The notes under the pieces were generated by a model. The model saw only the letters and a program-made list of their open reading frames with translations, was not told where the DNA came from and did no database searches. DNA of 30,766 nt from a virus. The stretch is taken from positions 1 through 30,766 of the IMG/VR virus record IMGVR_UViG_3300045970_000086; one strand, given 5' to 3'. Below, one piece after another: positions 7,173-13,555 of this stretch; position 1 is the stretch's first letter, and every line of letters starts with the position of its first letter. The position numbers were made by a program, and so were the translations under genes.

Positions 7173-7834
7173 GCGCCGACCACGCCCTCTGCGAAGCACC
7201 CCACGACAGCCCCCGCAACGCAGCCACCGGACTGCGCGTCTGCACCGGACACGCCAACGCCGCCGGCAACGCCCTCGCCTCACTCCCGACCATCCACGCC
7301 AACCTCGCCCTGTACCTCAACGCCGGCGGCAACGGCACCGGATCCGGACCCACCGTCACCACCAGCCGAGACCCCGGACTCCGACTCGACAACGCCGTCG
7401 CATCAGCGCGCGCCGACATCCAGCAATGCCTCATCGGCTGGGCCGACTACGCCACCACCCGGCGCAACGACCACGGCCCCGCACGCCGAGACCTCACCAC
7501 CATCGCCCGATGGATCGCCCAACGCATCACCTGGTACCTCAACGACGCGAAAGCCGCCGACTTCGCCACCGACCTCACCGACACCGCACGCCGCGCACGC
7601 AGCCAACGCCAGCACAACCACGCCGCCACCTTCACCATCGGACCCTGCCCCGAACCCGACTGCACGGGAACCCTCATCACCCGCCTGAGACCAGCCGACT
7701 CACTCCTGCCCAGCGTCATATGGTGCGACAACTCACCCCTCGACCAGGAGACCGGCGAACAAATCCACACCTGGCCAGCCGGCGAAGGCTGGCACACCCT
7801 CGGACGCAAGATCTACAAACGAGCCATCCAATGA
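7169..7834 (+). CDS. hypothetical protein with zinc-ribbon segment (221 aa)
   Basis: A 221-residue protein with a TTG start at 7169 overlapping the previous stop; AGGAGG lies about eight bases upstream, which decides this start. The first two thirds are helical (RLDNAVASARADIQQCLIGW, WIAQRITWYLNDAKAADF), and residues about 155-190 hold CPEPDCTGTLITRLR then VIWCDN, resembling a half zinc ribbon (C-x4-C...C). The end, WPAGEGWHTLGRKIY, resembles the C-terminus of small helix-turn-helix-linked actinophage proteins. It precedes a likely HTH protein, so the pair may act on DNA together; that is inference from order alone. Confidence 0.65.
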   Translation: MSADHALCEAPHDSPRNAATGLRVCTGHANAAGNALASLPTIHANLALYLNAGGNGTGSGPTVTTSRDPGLRLDNAVASARADIQQCLIGWADYATTRRNDHGPARRDLTTIARWIAQRITWYLNDAKAADFATDLTDTARRARSQRQHNHAATFTIGPCPEPDCTGTLITRLRPADSLLPSVIWCDNSPLDQETGEQIHTWPAGEGWHTLGRKIYKRAIQ

Positions 7835-8004
7835 CCGAACCCCGATGGATCACCATCGACGCCGTCATGACCCTCCTCAACGTCACCAACACCAACGCAC
7901 GCCAACTCGCCTGCCGCCGACAATGGCGCCGCATCACCCTCCGAGGACGCACCCACTACCTGTTCACCGACGTCCTCGACATGCCGCACCGCCGCAAAAG
8001 TTGA
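7831..8004 (+). CDS. small helix-turn-helix DNA-binding protein (MerR/excisionase-like)
   Basis: A 57-residue protein starting by ATGA overlap at 7831. WITIDAVMTLLNVTNTNARQ followed by LACRRQWRRITLRGRTHYL is the winged-helix layout of MerR/excisionase-type proteins: a helix (DAVMTLLNV), a turn with Asn/Thr, a recognition helix (NARQLACRRQ), then a basic wing (RGRTHYLF). It is the last gene of the early block. A nested palindrome begins at its stop codon, so autoregulation or control of the tRNA/late region is plausible. It could be a directionality factor if the element is temperate; no integrase is in view to support that. Confidence 0.6.
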   Translation: MTEPRWITIDAVMTLLNVTNTNARQLACRRQWRRITLRGRTHYLFTDVLDMPHRRKS

Positions 8005-8035
8005 CTCACGTGACACCCGTGTCACATCCTGTCAA
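8001..8035. promoter_or_regulatory. nested palindrome, candidate operator
   Basis: The perfect inverted repeat GTGACAC-CC-GTGTCAC (8010-8025) is nested inside a second inverted pair, TTGAC (8001-8005) and GTCAA (8031-8035). The GTGACAC half-site shares its TGACAC core with the iterons at 6345-6472. The position between the early block and the tRNA/HNH/terminase genes suits a regulatory site. No convincing -10 element could be matched to the TTGACT or TTGACA hexamers on either strand. Confidence 0.55.
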
Positions 8036-8074
8036 TAGCGTCGGGTCCCCTGTGAGGAGCCCGGCGTTCCTCAT

Positions 8075-8150
8075 TGCGGGATGGCGCAGCCGGAAGCGCG
8101 CGTGACTCATGCTCACGAGGTCGCAGGTTCGAGTCCTGCTCCCGCCACCA
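8075..8150 (+). tRNA. tRNA with CAU anticodon (Met or Ile2), CCA encoded
   Basis: A full cloverleaf can be drawn by hand. Acceptor arm 8075-8081 pairs with 8140-8146 in six of seven positions, the 1:72 pair being U-C. D-stem GCGC/GCGC (8084-8087 with 8096-8099). Anticodon stem CGTGA/TCACG with loop CTCATGC, giving anticodon CAT at 8108-8110. Variable loop AGGTC; T-arm GCAGG/CCTGC with TTCGAGT loop; discriminator A and CCA at 8148-8150. CAU serves elongator Met, initiator Met or, after lysidine modification, Ile AUA. The anticodon stem lacks the three G:C pairs of an initiator, but the unpaired 1:72 is initiator-like, so the identity remains open. Confidence 0.88.
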
Positions 8151-8168
8151 ACCACGAGAGACCAGCCC

Positions 8169-8486
8169 ATGGGCCAGTATCCCTGGGGACGAGCCAAGCC
8201 CCCCGGATCCTGGGCGCAACGCCGACGAGTCCTCCAACGCGACCCCACCTGCCGATGCCCCGGCTGCCCACACTGCACCCCAACCGGATGTCACCAGCCC
8301 AGCACCGACGACGACCACATCGTCCCGCTCAGCCAAGGTGGCGACGTGAACACCGCCGACGACTCCAACCATCAGGGCCTGTGTCATCCCTGCCACGTCC
8401 GTAAGAGCCATCTCGAGGCCGTCGCTGGCCGACGCGCCGTCGCACCACAGCGCCCACCACGCCGCCACCCCGGCCTCACTGGCTGA
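8169..8486 (+). CDS. HNH endonuclease
   Basis: A 105-residue HNH nuclease. Key residues: Asp49-His50 (DDDHIVPLSQGG), Asn67 (DSNHQGLC) and His76 (CHPCHVRKS), forming the beta-beta-alpha metal finger; Cys28, Cys30, Cys33, Cys36 or Cys41 and the CHPC pair (72, 75) would hold structural zinc. HNH proteins placed directly before the terminase genes in HK97-type phages work with the terminase in cos cleavage and packaging, which is the likely role here. The ATG at 8169 follows GAGAG; the frame is open further upstream but that part runs across the tRNA and is not coding. Confidence 0.9.
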   Translation: MGQYPWGRAKPPGSWAQRRRVLQRDPTCRCPGCPHCTPTGCHQPSTDDDHIVPLSQGGDVNTADDSNHQGLCHPCHVRKSHLEAVAGRRAVAPQRPPRRHPGLTG

Positions 8487-8590
8487 GGGGTGGGGGGAGA
8501 CCCCCCCCGGTGCCCCCGCGTCCCGTTGCTTGCGGCATAGGGGCTGCCAGCGTGTCCGCAATCTGAACGTTTCAAGGGGAGGTGTTCTGT
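8487..8590 (+). other. non-coding gap before terminase, G/C-run hairpin; candidate cos region
   Basis: No gene fits these 104 bases. They begin with a hairpin made of six G (8492-8497), a three-base loop AGA and a run of eight C (8501-8508), followed by a further C-rich stretch. The TerS ribosome binding site GGGGAGG (8576-8582) ends the gap. HK97-type cos phages usually carry their cohesive end site between the HNH gene and terS or close by, so this is where I would look for it. The hairpin could instead be a transcription terminator without a T-tract. Confidence 0.4.
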
Positions 8591-9013
8591 ATGCCTATTG
8601 CCGGTCGCAAGCCGAAGCCCGCTGGGCAGGCGGTCACCCGGAACAAGCCTGTCCATGACTGGACCGAGGTTGTCGACGTCCCCTTCGCGGGCGCCCCGAA
8701 GCTGCCGGCGAAGCAGCCGAACGGCCGTGCCTGGTCGGCGTGGACGAGGGCATGGTGGACTGCCATCTCGACGATGCCCCACTGCATCCTGTGGACGAGC
8801 GGCGACTGGCGGTTCGCGATCGAGACGGCGCTTGTCGCGGCGGAGTGGCATGACGGTCGTCTCGGTGCGGCGACGGAGCTGCGCAACCGGGAGAAGGTGC
8901 TCGGGACCACGGTCGACTTCCGTCGCGACCTGCGGATCCGGTACATGCAGCCCGACTCCGAGTCGGGCCGTGACGCCGAGGTGACTGTCCTTGCGGATTA
9001 CCGCGACCTCTGA
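8591..9013 (+). CDS. terS: terminase small subunit
   Basis: A 140-residue protein, ATG at 8591 with GGGGAGG eight bases upstream; a GTG at 8582 is in frame but sits inside that ribosome binding site. It begins with a basic GRKPKPAGQAVTRNKP segment, followed by DWTEVVDVPF and a helical core (RAWSAWTRAWWTAISTMPHC, WRFAIETALVAAEWHDG, ATELRNREKVLGTT) and the FRRDLRIRYM end. This matches the small terminase subunits of actinophages that sit between an HNH nuclease and TerL. It would recognise the packaging site and load the large subunit. Its 3' end overlaps terL by 23 bases. Confidence 0.85.
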   Translation: MPIAGRKPKPAGQAVTRNKPVHDWTEVVDVPFAGAPKLPAKQPNGRAWSAWTRAWWTAISTMPHCILWTSGDWRFAIETALVAAEWHDGRLGAATELRNREKVLGTTVDFRRDLRIRYMQPDSESGRDAEVTVLADYRDL

Positions 9014-10748
9014 TCTTCCGGCCGGCTACCGGGTCGATCAGGTGACGGGGGCCTGGTCGTCGATCCCGTGGCCGGTCGACCAGGTCGAGAAGGAGCAGTT
9101 GCTCGCGTCGAGCCTCGGGCCTGCGGTGATTGCGTGGGCGGAGGGCCGCTCGGGTGTCCCGGGGCTTCGTGACTACCAGACTGATGGCCAGTGGTCGTTC
9201 ACTGACGGGCAGCGCCGTTACCTGATCCTGTGGTACGCGGTGGGCCGGGATGGCCGGTGGCTGTATCGCTCGGGTGTGAAGCGGGGCGCGAAGGGGACGG
9301 GCAAGGACCCGTTCGGTGCCGCGATGTGCGTCATCGAGCTCTTAGGCCCAGTGCATCTGGCGGGGTGGGAGAACGGCTCGCCGATCGGCGAGCCCCACAT
9401 GCTTCCGCTGGTGCAGATCGCCGCGAACTCCGAGGCGCAGGCGAAGGACGTGCTACGGGTCGCCAATGCGATGCTGTCGGCTGAGGCCCGCTTGTTCTAC
9501 GGCGTGGACTGCGGGGAGACCCGCACGACGCTGGCGAACGGTGGCCGCCTGGAGTTGCTGACTGCGTCGGAGAAGTCGTCGGAGGGTGATCCGGCGACGT
9601 TCATCATGATCAACGAGTCGCATCACATGACGGAGTCCTCCGGCGGGCACCGTGTCGCTCAGGTGGCCCGCCGCAACGTCGGCAAGTCGCCGGCCGGTAT
9701 CCAGGCGCGGCTGTGCGAGTTCACGAACGCCCACCAACAGGGCGGTGACTCGGTCGCGGAGCGGTCGTTCGAGGCGTGGCAGGCGCAGGTGTCCGGTCGG
9801 GCGAAGCGGCAGGACATCCTGTACGACTCGATCGAGGCCCCGCCTTCCACGGATCTGTATGACGACGCCTCGAGGATGGCTGGCCTGCGAGCGGCGTACA
9901 TGGATGCGCCGTGGGCTGACCTTGACCGGCTGTCCGATGAGGTGCTGGATCCGCGGACGTCGGTCGCCGACTCGATCCGCTACTACTTGAACGGTCTCGC
10001 CGCGGCGGAGGATGCCTGGGTTGATCCGCAGCGGTTCGATGACCTGGCACGTGCCGACATCGTGGTTGCTGACGGCGAGTCGATCGCCATGTTCCTGGAC
10101 TGCTCGAAGTCGTCGGATGCGACGGCGTTGTCGGCGTGCCGGCTGTCCGATGGTCACGTGATGACGCTGGGTGCGTGGCAGCGTCCGCACGGTGACCGCG
10201 GGAAGCTGTGGCTCGCGCCGCGGCCGGTCGTCGACGCGACGGTTCGCCAGGCGTTCGACCGCTACCGGGTTGTCTGGTTCGGGGTGGACCCGTCGCCGGC
10301 CCGTGACGACGAGACGGAAGCCCTGTACTGGATGCCGCTGATCGACGAGTGGCATCGGGACTTCCGGGATCGCCTGCCTGTCTGGGCGCGTCCGGGGGTG
10401 AGCGGGCATTCCGTCCTGTTCGACATGCGCTTGTCGCAGTCCGGTGGCGTCCTACGGAACCAGCTGTTCACGGAGATGGCGATGCAGGTGTCGGGGGAGA
10501 TCGACGAGGAGCGCCCCGCGCCGGAGAAGGCGTTCACCCATGACGGTGACGCGATGCTGCGGATGCACGTTCACAATGCTCGCCGGCGCAGTAACGCGTG
10601 GGGTGTGTCGCTGGGGAAGGTCACGCGGGATTCGACGAAGCTCGTCGATCTCGCGGTAACGATGGTCGGCGCCCGGATGGGGCGGCGTATCGCGCTCAAT
10701 AGCGGGAAGGTCGCCGAGAAGAAGTCGGCGGCCTCGTTCGCGTTCTAG
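8991..10748 (+). CDS. terL: terminase large subunit (ATPase and nuclease)
   Basis: A 585-residue packaging motor. TTG start at 8991 with GAGGTGA six bases upstream, overlapping terS. The Walker A is unusual: KRGAKGTGKD (97-106), with Asp at the position normally Ser/Thr. The Walker B region is FIMINESHH (204-212), ending Asn208-Glu209 rather than Asp-Glu. The nuclease half starts near MFLDCSKSSDA with Asp370 and carries acidic residues towards HDGDAMLRMHVHNARR near the C-terminus. It pumps DNA into proheads and cuts concatemers. Length and layout match the actinophage TerL group with the Walker A GxxGxGK(D/S)P pattern. Confidence 0.93.
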   Translation: MRITATSDLPAGYRVDQVTGAWSSIPWPVDQVEKEQLLASSLGPAVIAWAEGRSGVPGLRDYQTDGQWSFTDGQRRYLILWYAVGRDGRWLYRSGVKRGAKGTGKDPFGAAMCVIELLGPVHLAGWENGSPIGEPHMLPLVQIAANSEAQAKDVLRVANAMLSAEARLFYGVDCGETRTTLANGGRLELLTASEKSSEGDPATFIMINESHHMTESSGGHRVAQVARRNVGKSPAGIQARLCEFTNAHQQGGDSVAERSFEAWQAQVSGRAKRQDILYDSIEAPPSTDLYDDASRMAGLRAAYMDAPWADLDRLSDEVLDPRTSVADSIRYYLNGLAAAEDAWVDPQRFDDLARADIVVADGESIAMFLDCSKSSDATALSACRLSDGHVMTLGAWQRPHGDRGKLWLAPRPVVDATVRQAFDRYRVVWFGVDPSPARDDETEALYWMPLIDEWHRDFRDRLPVWARPGVSGHSVLFDMRLSQSGGVLRNQLFTEMAMQVSGEIDEERPAPEKAFTHDGDAMLRMHVHNARRRSNAWGVSLGKVTRDSTKLVDLAVTMVGARMGRRIALNSGKVAEKKSAASFAF

Positions 10749-10763
10749 CCGGGAGGAGTGAAG

Positions 10764-12155
10764 GTGGCGGTTAACGACGCTCAGCCCGGTTCGGCGAAGT
10801 GGTGGCTGCGACGGCTTTACGACGAGTTCCTCGCTCGAAGCAGCAGCTTCGACACGTACCACGACATGGTCGAGGGAGAGCATCCGCTGCCGTCGACGAC
10901 GGAGACGTCGCTGAAGTACATCCGGATGGCTGGCCTGGCGACGACGAACCTGACGGGCCTGGCGGTTGAGGCGACGGCGGAGCGCATGTCGATCGAGGGC
11001 ATCCGCATTGGTGATGAGCCTGACGCCGACAAGTCGTTCTGGGATGACGTGTGGCAGCGTAGCGACTTCGACGCCGGCAGCCAGGAGGCGATCACCGCGG
11101 CGCTGGTCTTCGGGCGTTCGGGGATCTCGGTCGGACCGCCGGTGGACGGGCATGCGCGACTCAATTTCGAGGACCCCCGCCAGGTCATCATCGCTCACAC
11201 ACCGGAGGGTGATCGCGCGGCCGCGCTGAAGGTGTTCACCGATGAGTGGACCGGGTCGACGTTCGCGACCCTCTACCTGCCCGATTACGTCGTGCGAATG
11301 CAGCAGGCCGGGACACCTATGCCGGGCAACGTCGACGCGGATCCGCGCTGGGTCGCTCGCAGCATGGGCATGAGCGCCGATCCCGTGATCCGGAATCCGT
11401 TCGGCGAGGTTCCGTTCTTCGAGTTGCGGAACCGCCCCCTCGGGGAGGTCCGATCGGAGATCGCGAACCTCATCACTCCGCAGCTGCTGCTGAACCAGAC
11501 GATGTTCAACATCGAGGCGATCGCTGAGTACGGGGCTTTCCGGCAGAAGTGGGCCACGGGCATCGAGGTTCCGCGTGACCCGTCGACGGGCCAGCCTGTC
11601 GCGCCGTACGAGGCGCACCTGGCGAAACTGTTCGTCGCCGAAGGTCCCGACGCCCGGTTCGGGGACTTCGGTGCATCCGACCTGGGCCCGCACCTGGAGT
11701 TCGCGCGGGAGATCGCTGCGCACATCTCGCGCCTGTCGCGGGTCCCGATCACCTACTTCCTGTCCAATGTGAACAACATCGGGGGAGACGCTCTCGCGCT
11801 GCTCATCTCCGGGCTTGTCCTGAAGTGCCAGCGTCGTGTCACCGGGTATGAGCCCGCCCTCGAGGGAGCCTCGCGGTTGGCGCTGAAGTCGATGGGCGAT
11901 GCGAGGGCGACGGTCGCGAACATCGAGGTCAAGTGGGCCGACATGGAGACCCGGTCGATGGCCCAGTCCGCGGACGCTGCCGTCAAGCTCACGTCGGGCA
12001 CTGATCCGGTGATCACGCCGCAGACGGCGCAGGAGAAGTATCTCGGGATGTCGCAGACGGAACGCGACCGGGATGACGCGTGGCGCCGCGAGGGCCGAGC
12101 ATCCTCGAATCTTGACGAACTACTCGCGGCCGCCCAGGCCGAACCCTTGCCGTGA
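10764..12155 (+). CDS. portal protein (SPP1 gp6-like)
   Basis: A 463-residue portal protein forming the dodecameric ring through which DNA enters and leaves the head. An in-frame GTG at 10758 directly abuts the GGGAGGA sequence, whereas the GTG at 10764 is seven bases from GGAGG, so I use 10764. Family features: an N-terminal WWLRRLYDEF helix, the YIRMAGLATTNLTGLAVEATAERM segment, FWDDVWQRSDFD, and later the conserved RVPITYFLSNVNNIGGDALAL stem region. The C-terminus is Ala/Asp-rich with TSGTDPVITPQTAQEKYLGMS. It lies between TerL and the MuF-type gene, as in most siphoviruses. Confidence 0.92.
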   Translation: MAVNDAQPGSAKWWLRRLYDEFLARSSSFDTYHDMVEGEHPLPSTTETSLKYIRMAGLATTNLTGLAVEATAERMSIEGIRIGDEPDADKSFWDDVWQRSDFDAGSQEAITAALVFGRSGISVGPPVDGHARLNFEDPRQVIIAHTPEGDRAAALKVFTDEWTGSTFATLYLPDYVVRMQQAGTPMPGNVDADPRWVARSMGMSADPVIRNPFGEVPFFELRNRPLGEVRSEIANLITPQLLLNQTMFNIEAIAEYGAFRQKWATGIEVPRDPSTGQPVAPYEAHLAKLFVAEGPDARFGDFGASDLGPHLEFAREIAAHISRLSRVPITYFLSNVNNIGGDALALLISGLVLKCQRRVTGYEPALEGASRLALKSMGDARATVANIEVKWADMETRSMAQSADAAVKLTSGTDPVITPQTAQEKYLGMSQTERDRDDAWRREGRASSNLDELLAAAQAEPLP

Positions 12156-12871
12156 TCGCTGACTCTGCGACGGCCAGGAAGCTGACGCATGAGCATCGTG
12201 CTCAGCAGTTGCTCTTGCGCGCGGCTACTGCCAGGCAGATCGCGCGCCTTTGGCCGCTCCTTGACGGGCACCGCCTCGATGCGACGTATCCGCGTTTCGC
12301 GGCGCAGGTCAGCGTGACTGTGCGCGCGAATCGGGCGACGTCGGCAGGGCTGGCGGCACGCTATCTGCGTGCGCACCGCGTGGCGAATGGTGTTCGGGGG
12401 GCATTCACTGCCGTTGACGCCGGTCCGTTGGCAGCACAGCAGTTCGCGACCGCCCTTCGCGTGACAACGGTCGTTTCCGTGAAATCCGCGGCCGCGCGTG
12501 GAGTGCTGCTCGACCAGTCGATGGCCGATGCCCTGGTCCGTGCGTCGGGCTCCATGTCCCGGCTCGTGCTCGACGGGGGGCGTGACACCATCACACGCAC
12601 GGTGGCCGCCGACCCGCGGGCCAGCGGCTGGCAGCGTGTCGTCGGTGGTCCGTCCTGCGACTTCTGCTGGATGCTCGCCGACCGCGGAGCGGTGTACAGC
12701 GAGGCCACAGCGGACTTCGCCGCCCATGATCATTGCGGCTGCTCCGTCGCACCCGTCTACGGTGACAAGGGCCGCAGCGTCCGTGACTACGTCCCCACCT
12801 CGCGCAGCATCTCCGAGGCCGACCGTGCTCGCGTCCGCGACTGGATGGATGTCCATCCGAGATCCACATAG
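12152..12871 (+). CDS. MuF-like minor capsid protein
   Basis: A 239-residue protein with a GTG start overlapping the portal stop. The N-terminal two thirds are helical. The C-terminal part has the MuF/VG15-type signature: PSCDFCWMLADRGAVY with Cys169 and Cys172, followed by HDHCGC (His192, His194, Cys195, Cys197), a conserved Cys/His cluster probably binding metal. Proteins at this position bind the portal and are packaged in the head; in some phages they act in capsid maturation or are injected. No protease motif is evident, so I do not call it a protease. It is followed by an 84-base gap before the scaffold gene. Confidence 0.8.
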   Translation: MIADSATARKLTHEHRAQQLLLRAATARQIARLWPLLDGHRLDATYPRFAAQVSVTVRANRATSAGLAARYLRAHRVANGVRGAFTAVDAGPLAAQQFATALRVTTVVSVKSAAARGVLLDQSMADALVRASGSMSRLVLDGGRDTITRTVAADPRASGWQRVVGGPSCDFCWMLADRGAVYSEATADFAAHDHCGCSVAPVYGDKGRSVRDYVPTSRSISEADRARVRDWMDVHPRST

Positions 12872-12955
12872 ACCACCGCCCATTCAGGGACGGGACAAGC
12901 GCCACGGTCGCGCACCAGACCGGATAGCACCAGCCGACGGGCCACGGAGGAAACC

Positions 12956-13519
12956 ATGACCACTGCACCAGCCGACACCACGCCAGGCACCGAGGATTCG
13001 ACGCCGGCGGGTTACATCCCCCCATCATCGCAAGCGGATCTGGACCGGATCATCAATGACCGGCTCGCCCGTGAGCGTGCGAAGTTCGCCGACCACGCCG
13101 ACCTGAAAGCCAAGGCAGCGCGACTGGACCAGATCGAGGCGGCCAACGCCACCGATCTGGAGAAGGCAGTCAAGGCCGCCAAGGCCGAAGGCGAGAATGA
13201 GGCCGCCACTCGTGCAAATGCCCGGATCATCAAGTCCGAGGCGCGCGCACTGGCTGCCGCTGCTCAGTTCCGCGATCCTGCGGATGCTGTCGCGTTCCTC
13301 GATCTCGGCTCAGTACGGGTCTCGGACGACGGGGAAGTCGACGGCGCAGCCGTCAAGGGAATGCTCGACGATCTCGCGAAGGCCAAGCCGTACCTGCTGA
13401 ACACCGCTTCAGACGGCACTGCAGGAGTGGCCGATTCGCTCGATCTCGGGAGCCGCGGAAAGCCGGCAGCAGCCAGTGGCCCTGCCTCCGATTTCGCGTC
13501 ATTCATGAAGAAGATCTGA
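12956..13519 (+). CDS. capsid scaffolding protein
   Basis: A 187-residue protein with CACGGAGG just before ATG 12956. It is a typical scaffold: disordered Thr/Pro-rich start, then a long charged coiled coil (residues about 25-100, INDRLARERAKFADHADLK and the Ala/Lys/Glu repeats after it), a short region FRDPADAVAFLDLGSV common to phage scaffolds, and a basic C-terminal end FASFMKKI that would contact capsid subunits. It assembles proheads and is lost before DNA packaging. Placement directly before the major capsid gene agrees. Confidence 0.88.
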   Translation: MTTAPADTTPGTEDSTPAGYIPPSSQADLDRIINDRLARERAKFADHADLKAKAARLDQIEAANATDLEKAVKAAKAEGENEAATRANARIIKSEARALAAAAQFRDPADAVAFLDLGSVRVSDDGEVDGAAVKGMLDDLAKAKPYLLNTASDGTAGVADSLDLGSRGKPAAASGPASDFASFMKKI

Positions 13520-13533
13520 CGGCGCCCGCCGTC
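13518..13533 (+). terminator. short hairpin between scaffold and capsid genes
   Basis: GACGGC (13518-13523) and GCCGTC (13528-13533) form a six-bp stem with a GCCC loop, overlapping the scaffold stop codon. There is no T-tract. It could attenuate transcription or protect the 5' end of the capsid message after processing; the function is inference. Confidence 0.4.
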
Positions 13534-13555
13534 CCCACCCTGAAAAGGACACCTC

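Noticed and set aside
8001-8040. Sigma-70 promoter using TTGACT (+) or TTGACA (-)
   Set aside because: No acceptable -10 hexamer at 16-18 bases on either strand; kept only as a palindrome.
8075-8150. tRNA as an integration (attB/attL) site
   Set aside because: No integrase gene nearby and no second copy of the tRNA 3' end within the window; it is better read as a phage tRNA gene.
8006-8278. Minus-strand frame with SRTRTCDL segment
   Set aside because: Reverse translation of the same tRNA, a common annotation artefact.
8074-8349. + strand open frame beginning in the tRNA
   Set aside because: Its GRRFESCSRH segment is the familiar spurious translation of a tRNA T-arm; the HNH reading in another frame is the real gene.
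12152-12871. Capsid maturation protease call for the MuF-like protein
   Set aside because: No Ser-His-Asp or other protease motif visible; only the MuF-type Cys/His cluster supports the family.
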